Of a stretch of DNA of 64,000 bases, positions 16,933-26,496 are shown one piece after another. The position numbers were made by a program, and so were the translations under genes. This stretch comes from Clostridia bacterium (GTDB lineage: Bacteria > Bacillota > Clostridia > Oscillospirales > UBA644). The first letter of the stretch is position 1, and every line of letters begins with the position of its first letter. The notes under the pieces were generated by a model. That model saw only the letters and a list, made by a program, of their open reading frames with translations. It made no database searches and had not been told where the DNA came from. The stretch lies in assembly GCA_017621705.1 (NCBI GenBank), contig JAGASR010000034.1:1-64000 (forward strand). Direction: 5' to 3'.

Positions 16933-18639
16933 ATGCAGAAATTTGCTCTTTACAGAAAATACCGACCGCTGACTTTTTCGGATGTTCACGGTCAGGATCA
17001 TATAACAAACCCTCTCCGCAGGCAGATCGCAAGCGGAGCAATCGGTCATGCGTATCTTTTTACGGGTACGCGCGGCACGGGTAAAACGACCTGTTCGAAG
17101 ATCTTTTCGCGCGCGATAAACTGTCTGAACCCGAAAGACGGCGAGCCGTGTAACGAATGTTCTGTCTGCAAAGGTATCCTTGACGGCAGTATTTTTGACG
17201 TTTCGGAGATCGACGCGGCGTCGAACACGGGCGTTGAAAACATAAGAGATATACGCGACGATATCGCATATGCGCCGATCACGGCGAAATATAAAGTTTA
17301 TATAATCGACGAAGTCCATATGCTCTCGACGGGCGCATTCAACGCGCTTTTAAAGACTCTTGAAGAGCCGCCGGAGCACGTCGTATTTATTCTGGCGACG
17401 ACTGAGCCGCACAAAGTTCCTGCGACGATCCTCTCTAGATGCCAACGTTTCGACTTTTTCCGTCTGACGGTCAAGAAGATAACGGGCGTGCTCGAATCCG
17501 TACTCGAAAAAGAGGGAAAAACTCTCGACAAAGCCTCGATATCTCTCGTTGCCGACCTTGCGGACGGTTCGATGCGTGACGGCCTTTCGATTCTCGACAG
17601 AGTTCTTGAGCTCGAATCTCCCGAAGAGATCGAAAAATCGCTCGGTGTTATCGGCAGATCGAAGCTTTACGATGCGGTAAGATATATCGCATCATCGGAT
17701 ACGGACGCGCTTTACGCGCTTGTCGGCGAAATGTATGCATCGTCGGCAGATATGGCTGTTTTTACGGACGAACTCGCAGAGGTCTTCAGACGTATCCTTG
17801 CGGCAAGATCGACGGCAAACCCCGAGACCGTAATCGACGCATCGGAAGAAGACCTTGAAAAAATAAAGAATTTAAGCTCGCTTTTCTCGGAGCAATTTTT
17901 AATTTACGCATTGAAGACTTTACGTCAGACACGTCAGGCGCTCTCGAGAGGCTCCGACCCGAGATCTGAAGTCGAAATTTGCCTGCTTCTTTTGGCGAGA
18001 CCGAATCTTTCGGAAAACAGTGATGCGCTGACGGCAAGAATCGAAGCACTCGAAAAGAGGCTTGCCGCAATTTACGCAAATCCCGCTTCCGTTGCGACTG
18101 CAAGACCTGCGCCGCAGATGCCGACAAATCCCACGCCGGCACCGGCCTCTGCACCGGCTCCAACTCCCGTAATGCAGAAGGCAGAGGAACCGAAAGCCGC
18201 AGTCGAACAAAAAGCGGAAAGACCGACCGTCAACGAAGAACCGAAAGCGGAGATCAAAAAAGAAGAGCCGAAACAGGCAGTCGATTTTGAAGAGCCGAAA
18301 CAGGAAGCGCCGCAGGCAGACTCTTCGGATGAGCCGTGGAGAGAGCTTGCAACTTTGGACGAGATCGCATCGAAGATCAGGGATCTGCCGACGCAGATGC
18401 TGTTAAAACTCTATGCAAAAGCCGTTTACCGCAATAATGACGTTGTTATCATAACGGCGAAGCAGACGGACGTTGACACTCTGAAGAAAAATATCGAAGC
18501 GATAAGAGCCGCATTTGAAGCCGATCATAAATACGGCAGAAAAATAACGGTCGAGCGCGGCGACGACACAGTAAAATACGTCGGAAGCACATATGCTTAC
18601 GATAATATAGAAACGAACCCAATGTTCAGAATGGAATAA
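16933..18639 (+). CDS. dnaX: DNA polymerase III subunits gamma/tau
   Basis: A 568-residue clamp-loader subunit. Seen: MQKFALYRKYRP start, Walker A GTRGTGKT at 45-52, the four-Cys zinc module (CLNPKDGEPCNECSVC), Walker B IIDEVHMLS, and the SRC sensor in TILSRCQRF. A Pro/Ala/Glu-rich linker (about 395-470) leads to a C-terminal tau-like domain. ATG 16933 is chosen because the conserved start fits; a longer frame would run back through ffs. No convincing internal slip site for a short gamma form is present. First protein gene of the dnaX-ybaB-recR-mrnC-yitT cluster. Confidence 0.96.
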   Translation: MQKFALYRKYRPLTFSDVHGQDHITNPLRRQIASGAIGHAYLFTGTRGTGKTTCSKIFSRAINCLNPKDGEPCNECSVCKGILDGSIFDVSEIDAASNTGVENIRDIRDDIAYAPITAKYKVYIIDEVHMLSTGAFNALLKTLEEPPEHVVFILATTEPHKVPATILSRCQRFDFFRLTVKKITGVLESVLEKEGKTLDKASISLVADLADGSMRDGLSILDRVLELESPEEIEKSLGVIGRSKLYDAVRYIASSDTDALYALVGEMYASSADMAVFTDELAEVFRRILAARSTANPETVIDASEEDLEKIKNLSSLFSEQFLIYALKTLRQTRQALSRGSDPRSEVEICLLLLARPNLSENSDALTARIEALEKRLAAIYANPASVATARPAPQMPTNPTPAPASAPAPTPVMQKAEEPKAAVEQKAERPTVNEEPKAEIKKEEPKQAVDFEEPKQEAPQADSSDEPWRELATLDEIASKIRDLPTQMLLKLYAKAVYRNNDVVIITAKQTDVDTLKKNIEAIRAAFEADHKYGRKITVERGDDTVKYVGSTYAYDNIETNPMFRME

Positions 18640-18651
18640 GGAGAAATTAAG

Positions 18652-19005
18652 ATGAAAGTTAGAATTCCCAACCAGGGCGGCGGAAATCCGCAGGCTATGA
18701 TGAGACAGATCACAAAACTTCAGGAAGACATGAAGACAAAGCAGGAAGAGCTTGACGCGCGCGAATACGAAGTTGCGGCAGGCGGCGGAATGGTAAAAGT
18801 GAAGATACTCGGCACAAAGCAGATCACTTCCGTAAAGATCGATCCTGCAGTTGTTTCCGGTGAAGCGGAAGATATCGAAATGCTTGAAGATATGCTTGTT
18901 GCGGCAATGAACGAAGCTATCGAAACCGTTGAAAGAACCAACGACGAAGAGATGGAAAAGCTTACAAAAGCTGCTAATCTTCCCAACATTCCCGGTCTTA
19001 TATGA
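18652..19005 (+). CDS. ybaB: YbaB/EbfC nucleoid-associated protein
   Basis: A 117-residue dimeric DNA-binding protein. Seen: a central coiled helix (MMRQITKLQEDMKTKQEELDAR split from 15 to 38), VAAGGGMVKV, and the C-terminal NLPNIPGLI. AAGGAG lies seven bases before the ATG. Its stop overlaps the recR start (ATGA), so the two are translationally coupled. Confidence 0.94.
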   Translation: MKVRIPNQGGGNPQAMMRQITKLQEDMKTKQEELDAREYEVAAGGGMVKVKILGTKQITSVKIDPAVVSGEAEDIEMLEDMLVAAMNEAIETVERTNDEEMEKLTKAANLPNIPGLI

Positions 19006-19598
19006 GCAAAATAGTATCGCTTGATATTTTGACGGACTGTTTTCGCAGGCTCCCCGGCATAGGCTCAAAGATGGCGGCAAGGCTCGCCATTCATGTTTTA
19101 AGAATGCCCGATGCAAAGGTCGAGGAGTTTGCGAACGCTTTATTGAACGCAAAAAAGAAGATCCATAACTGTCCTATCTGCAAAAATCTGACGGACGGCG
19201 AGATCTGCTCGGTCTGTTCGGACGTCAAGCGTGACAAGAGCATAATATGCGTTGTCGAAACGCCGACAGATGTTATGGCAATAGACAAAGCGAAGGATTA
19301 CAAGGGTCTTTTTCATGTTCTTCACGGTGTTATTTCGCCGATGGAGGGTATCGGACCCAACGATATTTATATAAAAGAGCTTATCGCGCGGCTCGAGGAC
19401 GGAGAGGTCAAGGAAGTCATTCTGGCGACTAACCCGACCGTCGAAGGCGACACGACCGCTCTTTATATTTCAAGGCTTATAAAACCTCTCGGAGTGAAAG
19501 TGTCGAGGTTGGCGTTCGGTATACCGATCGGCGGCGACCTTGAATATACTGATGAAATGACGCTTTCTCTTGCGATTGAAAACAGAAGGGATCTTTAA
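19002..19598 (+). CDS. recR: Recombination mediator RecR
   Basis: A 198-residue RecFOR-pathway protein that loads RecA at gaps. Seen: N-terminal helix-hairpin-helix (FRRLPGIGSKMAARLA), four-Cys zinc finger CPICKNLTDGEICSVC, TOPRIM domain with VVETPTDVMAI, and C-terminal Walker-like TVEGDTTALYI. It overlaps ybaB by four bases and mrnC by one. Confidence 0.97.
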   Translation: MSKIVSLDILTDCFRRLPGIGSKMAARLAIHVLRMPDAKVEEFANALLNAKKKIHNCPICKNLTDGEICSVCSDVKRDKSIICVVETPTDVMAIDKAKDYKGLFHVLHGVISPMEGIGPNDIYIKELIARLEDGEVKEVILATNPTVEGDTTALYISRLIKPLGVKVSRLAFGIPIGGDLEYTDEMTLSLAIENRRDL

Positions 19599-20005
19599 TG
19601 ACCGACGAGCAGAGAGCTGAAAAAAGGCGCGAAGCGGCGATGTATTCTCCGCTGACGCTTGCATATCTCGGAGACTGCGTGTATGAGCTTCTCGTTCGAG
19701 AAATGCTTGTACGCAAAGGAAACAAACCGAACGGAAAGCTTCACGGAGAGGCAACTAAATTCGTAAGCTCGAAAGGGCAGAGCGAAGCTTTTCTGAAGAT
19801 CGAGCATATCCTCACCGAAGAGGAGATCGCAATCTTCAAGCGCGGACGCAATGCGCACTCCGTTCCGAATAAAAATAATGATGCCGACGAATACCGCAGG
19901 GCGACGGGGCTCGAAACACTTTTCGGTTATTTACGGCTTTGCGGAGACGACGACAGAATCGAAGAACTTTTCCGCGAGATCATAAAAGACAGCGAGATTT
20001 TTTAA
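19598..20005 (+). CDS. mrnC: Mini-ribonuclease III
   Basis: A 135-residue RNase III catalytic domain without a double-stranded RNA-binding domain; in Bacillus it matures 23S rRNA ends. Seen: signature YLGDCVYELLVREML with catalytic Asp, then KRGRNA and EYRRATGLETLFGYL. In other genomes mrnC often follows cysS; here it follows recR, overlapping its stop codon by one base. Confidence 0.92.
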   Translation: MTDEQRAEKRREAAMYSPLTLAYLGDCVYELLVREMLVRKGNKPNGKLHGEATKFVSSKGQSEAFLKIEHILTEEEIAIFKRGRNAHSVPNKNNDADEYRRATGLETLFGYLRLCGDDDRIEELFREIIKDSEIF

Positions 20006-20018
20006 AAAGGGGCAGGGT

Positions 20019-20882
20019 ATGAGCACGAAAACAAAAGAATTTCTGAAAGATATTGCATCATTCATAATCGGCAGCTTCATATATTCGATCGCGGTCAATA
20101 CATTCACGCTCCCGAACCGCATTGCACCCGGCGGCATGGTCGGTATTTCGACTATCATCAATTATTTTACGCATCTTCCCGTCGGTACGATGTCGCTCGT
20201 TCTGAATATACCGCTTTTTTTGCTCTCGTTTAAAATGGTGGGCAAGAAAACGACGTTAAGGATACTTTTATCATCGTTTATTTTTTACATAATGACGGAC
20301 GTTACGTCGGTATTTTTACCGCAATATACTGAAAACATCCTCGTTGCGGCGATCTTCGGCGGTGTTCTTGCAGGCGCAGGTGTCGGCGTTATTAATATGC
20401 GCGGTGTTTCGACGGGTGGCACTGACCTTATGTGTCAGCTCGTTACGAGCAGATTTCACGGCGCTTCGTACGGCACGATGCTCACGATAATCGATGCGAT
20501 AGTCGTTATTATTGCGGCGATCGCGTTCAAAGATCTCAATGCAATGCTTTATGCGGCGGTAACGATCTATATAACGGGCATAGTTCTCGATAAAGTCAGC
20601 AACGGTCTCGACAAAGCGAAACTCGTTCAGGTCTTTACGGAAGACCCGACCTTTCTTTCTTCGCAGATCATGGAAAAAATGGATCGCGGTGTAACTCTCG
20701 TCAAAGCAAAAGGCGCATACACCGGAATGGACAAAGAAATGGTCATGATCGTCGTCAAACGCTTCGAAATGCAGAAACTTAAAACTCTGATCAAATCAAC
20801 TGATCCGAAAGCATTTATAATTATCGGCGATGTTGCGGAAGTTCTGGGCGAAGGTTTCAAAGACGATAAAAAGAACGCATAA
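20019..20882 (+). CDS. yitT: YitT family membrane protein (DUF161/DUF2179)
   Basis: 287 residues: about five membrane segments (for example IASFIIGSFIYSIAVNTF and ILVAAIFGGVLAGAGVGVI), the family motif RGVSTGGTDL, and a C-terminal soluble DUF2179 domain (EKMDRGVTLVKAKGAYTG to VVKRFEMQKLKTLIKSTDP). The transported substrate is unknown. Last gene of the dnaX cluster, ended by the terminator at 20927. Confidence 0.9.
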   Translation: MSTKTKEFLKDIASFIIGSFIYSIAVNTFTLPNRIAPGGMVGISTIINYFTHLPVGTMSLVLNIPLFLLSFKMVGKKTTLRILLSSFIFYIMTDVTSVFLPQYTENILVAAIFGGVLAGAGVGVINMRGVSTGGTDLMCQLVTSRFHGASYGTMLTIIDAIVVIIAAIAFKDLNAMLYAAVTIYITGIVLDKVSNGLDKAKLVQVFTEDPTFLSSQIMEKMDRGVTLVKAKGAYTGMDKEMVMIVVKRFEMQKLKTLIKSTDPKAFIIIGDVAEVLGEGFKDDKKNA

Positions 20883-20926
20883 AAGCTTTATTTATAATAA
20901 CATTTTATTTTTGATTTGTCAATAAC

Positions 20927-20965
20927 AAAGAACTCAGCGGAAAGACCGTTGAGTTCTTTATATTT
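20927..20965. terminator. Bidirectional terminator between yitT and the aldo/keto reductase
   Basis: AAAGAACTCA (20927-20936) pairs with TGAGTTCTTT (20950-20959), inside A/T-rich flanks on both sides; the genes converge here. Confidence 0.85.
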
Positions 20966-20982
20966 ATATCAATTTTTTGCGA

Positions 20983-21894
20983 TCAGGGAAGGATATTTCC
21001 TGCGGCACGGTAGAGAGAGTACCATTCTTCGCGGGTGAGGGTGATATCGCAGGCGGTCGCGTAATCTTTAATACGGGACGGAGTGGTGGTGCCGATGATC
21101 GCCTGAATATTCGCAGGATGACGAAGGATCCACGCGATAGCGACTGCGGACGGGGAAACGCCCTTTATTTCGCCGATGCGTTCGAGCTCTTTATTGAGTT
21201 CGGGATATTTATCGCTGCCGATAAAAATGCCTTCGAAAAAGCCGTACATTACGGGAGACCATGCCTGGATGGTGATATCGTTAAGGCGGCAATATTCGAG
21301 AACGCTGCCGTCGCGATTGATGCCGTTTTCATGCTTCATATTGACGGTAAGGCCGCAATCGATCATACCGGTATGCGCAAGGCCGAACTGAAGCTGATTT
21401 GCGACGATCTTCTGTGGCAAATATTTCTGAAGAAGAGCCATCTGATAGGGATTCTGATTGGAAACGCCGAAAAATCTTACTTTGCCGCTCTTTTCGAGGG
21501 TAGTGAACGCTTCTGCTACCTCTTCGGGCTCCATAAGAGTATCGGGGCGGTGAAGAAGGAGGACGTCAAGATAATCGGTGCCGAGGCGTTTGAGGCTTGC
21601 TTCGGCGGATGCGATGATATGTTCTTTTGAAAAATCGAAAAAGCCGGGTCTGATGCCGCATTTGGACTGAATATAAACGCTGTCTCTCGGAGCGGAAAAA
21701 GCCGCGCCGAAGATCTCCTCGCTCTTTCCGCCGCCGTAGATATCGGCGTGGTCGAAGAAATTGATGCCGCAATCGAGAGCGGTGCCGATGATAGTTTCGA
21801 CTTCTTTTTTATCTTTTCCGCTGATACGCATGCAACCGAGGGCGAGAGAGGAAGCATTGATCTTGCCGAGTTTGCCGAGATCAGTAAATTTCAT
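20983..21894 (-). CDS. Aldo/keto reductase
   Basis: A 303-residue NADPH-type TIM-barrel reductase of the YdhF-like group. The catalytic tetrad is visible: Asp and Tyr in FFDHADIYGGG, Lys in QSKCGI, His in LLLHRPD. The C-terminal cofactor-binding part includes IIGTTTPSRIKD. Substrate not deducible. A single-gene unit on the minus strand. Confidence 0.9.
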   Translation of the reverse strand: MKFTDLGKLGKINASSLALGCMRISGKDKKEVETIIGTALDCGINFFDHADIYGGGKSEEIFGAAFSAPRDSVYIQSKCGIRPGFFDFSKEHIIASAEASLKRLGTDYLDVLLLHRPDTLMEPEEVAEAFTTLEKSGKVRFFGVSNQNPYQMALLQKYLPQKIVANQLQFGLAHTGMIDCGLTVNMKHENGINRDGSVLEYCRLNDITIQAWSPVMYGFFEGIFIGSDKYPELNKELERIGEIKGVSPSAVAIAWILRHPANIQAIIGTTTPSRIKDYATACDITLTREEWYSLYRAAGNILP

Positions 21895-21945
21895 GAAAGC
21901 AGACCTTCTTTCGTTAAAATAAAATCAAATAAAAAAATATAAAAG

Positions 21946-21990
21946 AACGCGAAGAATCAAGGGAAGCCTTAAATTCTTCGCGTTTTTCAG
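21946..21990. terminator. Terminator after rpmB, probably bidirectional
   Basis: AACGCGAAGAAT (21946-21957) pairs with ATTCTTCGCGTT (21973-21984); T-rich tails occur on both strands. Confidence 0.85.
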
Positions 21991-22002
21991 TTATGTTTTA
22001 AA

Positions 22003-22188
22003 TTATACGCGTGTGACCTTGCCGGAGCGCAGACAAGACGTGCAAACATAAACATGCTTCACGGAACCGTCTACAACGGCTTTGACACGGCGAACGTTCG
22101 GTTTCCAAGGTCTGTTGGTATGTCTGTTAGAGTGAGAAACCTTGCATCCGAAAACTACGCCTTTACCGCAGTATTCACATTTAGCCAT
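22003..22188 (-). CDS. rpmB: 50S ribosomal protein L28
   Basis: 61 residues with the zinc-binding pairs CEYC near the start and CTSC near the end, and the core SHSNRHTNRPWKPNV. GGAGGTG lies six bases before the ATG. It sits 63 bases downstream of rplL on the same strand. Confidence 0.96.
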   Translation of the reverse strand: MAKCEYCGKGVVFGCKVSHSNRHTNRPWKPNVRRVKAVVDGSVKHVYVCTSCLRSGKVTRV

Positions 22189-22251
22189 GACTGTACACCT
22201 CCGTATGAATTTTCAAATAATAAGATCCAAAAGTATGATACTGTGGAGTAA

Positions 22252-22626
22252 TTATTTGAGTTCAACTTTAGCGCCAGCGTCTTCAAGAGTCTTCTTGAGA
22301 GCTTCAGCTTCGTCAGCAGAAACTTTTTCTTTGATAGCTTTGGGAGCGCCGTCAACGATTTCTTTAGCTTCTTTAAGACCGAGGCCGGTGATTTCTTTAA
22401 CTGCTTTGATAACAGCCATTTTGCTTGCGCCAGCGTCAGTAAGAATTACGTCGAATTCAGTCTGAGCAGCGGGAGCAGCGTCAGCAGCGGGAGCAGCAGC
22501 AACTGCAGCAACGGGAGCAGCAGATACGCCGAATTCTTCCTCGATAGCTTTTACGAGATCAGCGAGTTCGAGGATGGTAAGAGATTTGATATCTTCTAAG
22601 ATTTTAAGAGACTTTTCAGTAGCCAT
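22252..22626 (-). CDS. rplL: 50S ribosomal protein L7/L12
   Basis: A 124-residue stalk protein that recruits translation GTPases. N-terminal dimerisation domain (about 1-35), Ala-rich hinge (about 36-52) and a C-terminal domain with [26 protein letters not shown] lies ten bases before the ATG. It is separated from rplJ by an unusually long 254-bp gap that holds a hairpin array. Confidence 0.97.
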   Translation of the reverse strand: MATEKSLKILEDIKSLTILELADLVKAIEEEFGVSAAPVAAVAAAPAADAAPAAQTEFDVILTDAGASKMAVIKAVKEITGLGLKEAKEIVDGAPKAIKEKVSADEAEALKKTLEDAGAKVELK

Positions 22627-22775
22627 TTTAATTTTCCTCCTGGTGATTTTAAAAAAAATATTAATTAATTTTTTGGGCTTTCGGTGACCGTATTCATCTT
22701 TAACACAGCACCGCCCGAGTTTTTACGCTATATTAAGCGATTTTTGCGGATTTCGGGAAACTCCGAGGGTTCCGT

Positions 22776-22882
22776 ATTGACCCGAAGAAATACGAAGTAT
22801 TTCTTTCAAAGAACCTGAAGCATTAAGAACTGAGTCTGTTCGAAGAACAGATAAAGTTCCAAGAACGCATAGCGTTCTTATT
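22776..22882 (-). repeat. TTCTTTGAA-type hairpin array between rplJ and rplL
   Basis: Starting at the rplJ stop codon on the minus strand: AAGAACGCTATGCGTTCTT, then TCTGTTCTTCGAACAGA, then a stretch with two GTTCTT copies (one GTTCTTTGAA), then AGAAATACTTCGTATTTCT. These are palindromes joined by GTTCTT/TTCTTTGAA. The remainder of the gap (22627-22775) is the rplL leader, with no further structure that I can name. Confidence 0.7.
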
Positions 22883-23393
22883 ATTCTGCAGCAGCTTCGC
22901 CGCCGTTTTCTTTGTCGATCTTCGCCTGAAGAACGTAAGCAAGGCCGTAAAGGGGACCCTGGATGCTGCCAAGAAGTTTTGCGATAAGACCTTCTTTGGA
23001 GGGGATCTTCGAAAGTTCGATGACACCGTTAGCATCGAGGATTTCACCGTCGATGAAACCTGCTTTAACTACGAGGTTTTCGTGTTTCTTAGCGAATTCG
23101 CAGATTACTTTCGCGGGAGCCGTGAAGTCTTCGCTGGTAGCGAGAGCGGTGGTTCCGTTGAAAACATCAGAGAGAGCGTCATAACCAACGTTCTTAGCTG
23201 CCATTCTGGTGAGAGTGTTCTTAACAACAGCGTATTCTACGTTGTTTTTACGAAGTTCTCTACGGAGCTCGGTATCTTCCTGAACGTTAAGACCCATGTA
23301 GCTTACGATAACACCGGATTTAGCGTTTTTGATACGATCGGTAAGTTCGTTGACAATCTGCTTTTTCTCCTCAAGGATTTTGTTGCTAGGCAT
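22881..23393 (-). CDS. rplJ: 50S ribosomal protein L10
   Basis: 170 residues. N-terminal rRNA-binding domain (KILEEKKQIVNELTDRI, then GVIVSYMGLNV) and a C-terminal helix that docks L7/L12. ATG 23393 is chosen: GGGAGGTGA sits about ten bases before it, and the open frame upstream would use that same sequence as codons. Expected to be autoregulated through the L10 leader. Confidence 0.96.
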   Translation of the reverse strand: MPSNKILEEKKQIVNELTDRIKNAKSGVIVSYMGLNVQEDTELRRELRKNNVEYAVVKNTLTRMAAKNVGYDALSDVFNGTTALATSEDFTAPAKVICEFAKKHENLVVKAGFIDGEILDANGVIELSKIPSKEGLIAKLLGSIQGPLYGLAYVLQAKIDKENGGEAAAE

Positions 23394-23604
23394 GATTTTG
23401 TCACCTCCCAAATGTAACTTTAATGCCGTTTCGTCTCCTGAAGAAATTTAAAAGAAATGCTCTTTCAAAACAGCGCTGTCTTGAAAGAGCATGATAATAT
23501 TTCAATAATTATATGAAAATTAAAATCTCTTCCTCGACAGGCATACATTAAGACGGAAAACCGTCGCCTGTTGTCTCAGGAAACTGGTTGCTCGCTTTAC
23601 GAGC
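23394..23604 (-). ncRNA. Ribosomal protein L10 leader with attenuator-like hairpin
   Basis: Between the promoter and rplJ the transcript contains GAGACAACAGGCGACGG and, further on, ATGCCTGTCGAGG; these are the paired conserved elements of the L10 leader to which L10(L12)4 binds. Downstream, ATGCTCTTTCAA (23492-23481) pairs with TTGAAAGAGCAT (23468-23457), followed by TTCTTTT, a possible attenuator. Length and position fit the known family. Confidence 0.82.
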
Positions 23605-23610
23605 TTATCT

Positions 23611-23639
23611 ATTATATCACTTTGACGGCTGTTTGTCAA
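23611..23639 (-). promoter_or_regulatory. Promoter of rplJ-rplL
   Basis: Minus strand TTGACA (23639-23634) and TATAAT (23616-23611), 17-base spacer: a perfect consensus, as expected for a ribosomal protein operon. Confidence 0.92.
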
Positions 23640-23691
23640 CCGTCAAAATGAAAGAATGTTTGACAATTCGATTAATTAAATATGTATATCG

Positions 23692-26097
23692 TTATTTTAC
23701 GACGATATTGACCATTCTGCCGGGAACGAAGATCTCTTTGACGATGGTATGGCCGTCGATATAGCCTTTGACTTTTTCATCGGCTTTTGCGGTGTTGATC
23801 GCGGTATCCTTATCGGCATCTGCGGGGATAACGACGGTTGCGCGGAGCTTGCCGTTGATCTGAACGGGGATTTCGACGGTGGAAGCGACGGTTTTTGCTT
23901 CGTCATATTCGATCCATTTGCCGGAAGCGAGCATACCTTCGCCGCCGATCATTTCCCACATTTCTTCGCTGATATGAGGAGCGAAGGGAGAAAGGAGGGT
24001 GAGGAACGCTTTAAGCTCTGCCTTGTTGATGGATTTAACGTCATAGATCTCGTTGAGGAGGCTCATGAGCGCTGCGATAGCGGTGTTGAACTTCATTGCT
24101 TCGATATCTTCGGAGACCTTTTTGATTGTCTTATGAATAGACATTTCGAGCTTGGAAGTGTATTCGTCGCCGTCGGTAAGCATGGATTCGAGGCCCCATA
24201 CTCTGTCGAGGAAGCGTTTGCAGCCCTTAACGCCGTTTTCGGACCAGGGTGCGGATTTTTCAAAGTCGCCGATGAACATAACGTAAAGACGGAGCGTATC
24301 TGCACCGAAATCGCGTACAATATCGTCGGGGTTTATAACGTTGCCCCTGGATTTGGACATCTTTTCGCCGCCCTCGCCGAGGATCATGCCGTGAGCAGTT
24401 CTCTTATTGTAGGGTTCGGGTGTGGAAACGAGGCCGATATCATAAAGGAATTTATGCCAGAAACGGGAATAGAGAAGGTGAAGGGTAACGTGCTCCATAC
24501 CGCCGTTATACCAGTCAACGGGCATCCAGTAATCGAGAGCTTCTTTGGAAGCGATGCAGGTATCGTTGTGAGGATCGCAGTAACGAAGGAAGTACCACGA
24601 AGAGCCTGCCCAGTTGGGCATGGTATCGGTTTCACGTTTAGCGGGGCCGCCACAGTGAGGACAGGTGGTGTTGATCCAGTCGGTCATGGTTGCGAGCGGA
24701 GATTCGCCGTTATCGGTCGGTTTATAGCTTTCAACGGGGGGAAGACGGAGGGGAAGCTCTTCATCGGGGAGGGGTACCCAGCCGCACTTTTCACAGTAAA
24801 CGAGGGGTACGGGTTCGCCCCAGTAACGCTGACGGGAGAATACCCAGTCACGGAGCTTGAAGTTTGTTTTTGCAACGCCGATGCCCTTTTCGGTGAGCCA
24901 TTCGGTGATAGCTTTTTTAGCTTCGGCAACTTCGAGACCGTCAAGGAATCCGGAGTTGACCATTTTGCCGGTTGCAACGTCGGTAAATGCAGCTTCCTGT
25001 ACGTTGCCGCCTGCGACTACTTCGATGATGGGAAGATCGAATTTCTTTGCGAAATCCCAGTCACGTTCGTCATGCGCGGGAACAGCCATGATAGCGCCGG
25101 TGCCGTAGGAAACGAGAACGTAGTCGGAAACGAAGATGGGGATCTCCTTGCCGTTTACGGGGTTGATGGCACGAACGCCGTCGAGCTTGATACCGGTCTT
25201 GTCTTTTGCGAGCTCGGTACGTTCAAAATCGCTCTTCTTTGCGGCTTCTGCTCTGTATGCGATGATCTCATCGTAATTGCCGAGGCTGTCTTTCCATTTT
25301 TCGATATACTGATGTTCGGGCGAAATTACCATATAGGTAGCGCCGAAGAGAGTATCGGGACGGGTGGTATAAACTTTGAGCTTATCGCCGGAAGTTGTAT
25401 CAAAATCGACTTCTGCGCCGTGAGAACGGCCGATCCAGTTGATCTCCTGGGTCTTTACTCTTTCGATAAAGTCGAGACCTTCGAGGTCATCGATAAGTCT
25501 GTCTGCATATTCGGTGATCTTGAGCATCCACTGGCTCTTGACTTTATGCTCTACTTCGCCGCCGCAACGTTCGCATCTGCCGCCGACAACTTCTTCGTTT
25601 GCAAGAACGATCTTACAGGACTTACAGAAGTTTACGGTCATTTCTTTCTTATACGCAAGGCCGCGTTTGAAGAACTGAAGGAAGATCCACTGAGTCCATT
25701 TATAATAGTTGGGATCGGTGGTATTGATCTCTCTGGACCAGTCGAAAGAAAGGCCGAGGGATTTGATCTGATCGCGGAAACGCGCTACGTTCTTTTCGGT
25801 AACGATTTCGGGGCGGATGTTATTTTTGATAGCGTAGTTTTCGGTGGGCAGACCGAAAGCGTCCCAACCGAGAGGATAAAGGACGTTATAACCTTCCATT
25901 CTGCGCTTTCTCGAAACTATATCGAGAGCGGTGTACGGACGGGGGTGGCCTACGTGAAGACCCTGACCGGAGGGGTAGGGGAATTCTACGAGAGCATAGT
26001 ATTTGGGCAGAGTGTAGTCGTTTTTAGCTTCGAAAACGTGCGCATCTTCCCATTTTTTCTGCCATTTTTTCTCAATGGCGGTATAATCGTAACGCAT
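23692..26097 (-). CDS. leuS: Leucyl-tRNA synthetase
   Basis: A 801-residue class Ia synthetase. Seen: HIGH-type motif [20 protein letters not shown], editing domain (about 220-410) with [13 protein letters not shown], zinc motifs CKSC/CERC and [17 protein letters not shown], anticodon-binding domain and C-terminal tail. Last gene of the purL-leuS operon, 30 bases after rsfS. No T-box precedes it. Confidence 0.98.
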   Translation of the reverse strand: MRYDYTAIEKKWQKKWEDAHVFEAKNDYTLPKYYALVEFPYPSGQGLHVGHPRPYTALDIVSRKRRMEGYNVLYPLGWDAFGLPTENYAIKNNIRPEIVTEKNVARFRDQIKSLGLSFDWSREINTTDPNYYKWTQWIFLQFFKRGLAYKKEMTVNFCKSCKIVLANEEVVGGRCERCGGEVEHKVKSQWMLKITEYADRLIDDLEGLDFIERVKTQEINWIGRSHGAEVDFDTTSGDKLKVYTTRPDTLFGATYMVISPEHQYIEKWKDSLGNYDEIIAYRAEAAKKSDFERTELAKDKTGIKLDGVRAINPVNGKEIPIFVSDYVLVSYGTGAIMAVPAHDERDWDFAKKFDLPIIEVVAGGNVQEAAFTDVATGKMVNSGFLDGLEVAEAKKAITEWLTEKGIGVAKTNFKLRDWVFSRQRYWGEPVPLVYCEKCGWVPLPDEELPLRLPPVESYKPTDNGESPLATMTDWINTTCPHCGGPAKRETDTMPNWAGSSWYFLRYCDPHNDTCIASKEALDYWMPVDWYNGGMEHVTLHLLYSRFWHKFLYDIGLVSTPEPYNKRTAHGMILGEGGEKMSKSRGNVINPDDIVRDFGADTLRLYVMFIGDFEKSAPWSENGVKGCKRFLDRVWGLESMLTDGDEYTSKLEMSIHKTIKKVSEDIEAMKFNTAIAALMSLLNEIYDVKSINKAELKAFLTLLSPFAPHISEEMWEMIGGEGMLASGKWIEYDEAKTVASTVEIPVQINGKLRATVVIPADADKDTAINTAKADEKVKGYIDGHTIVKEIFVPGRMVNIVVK

Positions 26098-26127
26098 TTT
26101 ATATCTATCTCCCTAAAACGGTGTGAT

Positions 26128-26481
26128 TTATTTTTCGAGGTAATTATTGATATCCATCTCGGTGCCGTCTTTCCAGAAGCGTTCGAGATCGTAGAAGCTG
26201 CGCGCTTCTTTGGTGTAGACATGAACGATGATATCGTAGTAGTCAAGAAGGATCCAGCCGCCTTCGGGCTTGCCTTCGCGGTGGCCGAGCTTATAGCCTG
26301 CCTGATCCATCTGATATTCGCATTCATCGGCAAGGGTGCGGACCTGAGTGGTGGAGGTACCGTTACAGATAACGAAATACGATGCAAGGGTGGTTATTTC
26401 GTCGATCTTGATGACTTTAATATCGACGGCGCTCTTGGAATCAAGGGCGTTTACAGCCTTTTTTACCATTTCTTCAATCAT
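26128..26481 (-). CDS. rsfS: Ribosomal silencing factor RsfS
   Basis: A 117-residue DUF143/Iojap protein that binds L14 and blocks subunit joining in starvation. Seen: KIDEITTLASYFVICNGTS and GWILLDYYDIIVHVY. The position after nadD/yqeK is the usual one in Bacillota. Confidence 0.94.
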   Translation of the reverse strand: MIEEMVKKAVNALDSKSAVDIKVIKIDEITTLASYFVICNGTSTTQVRTLADECEYQMDQAGYKLGHREGKPEGGWILLDYYDIIVHVYTKEARSFYDLERFWKDGTEMDINNYLEK

Positions 26482-26496
26482 TTCAAGGCTTCCTTT

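Noticed and set aside
18245-18265. Possible dnaX frameshift site (run of six A)
   Set aside because: The A-run is read ATC-AAA-AAA-GAA, which is not a tandem slip heptamer in frame, and no strong stem follows.
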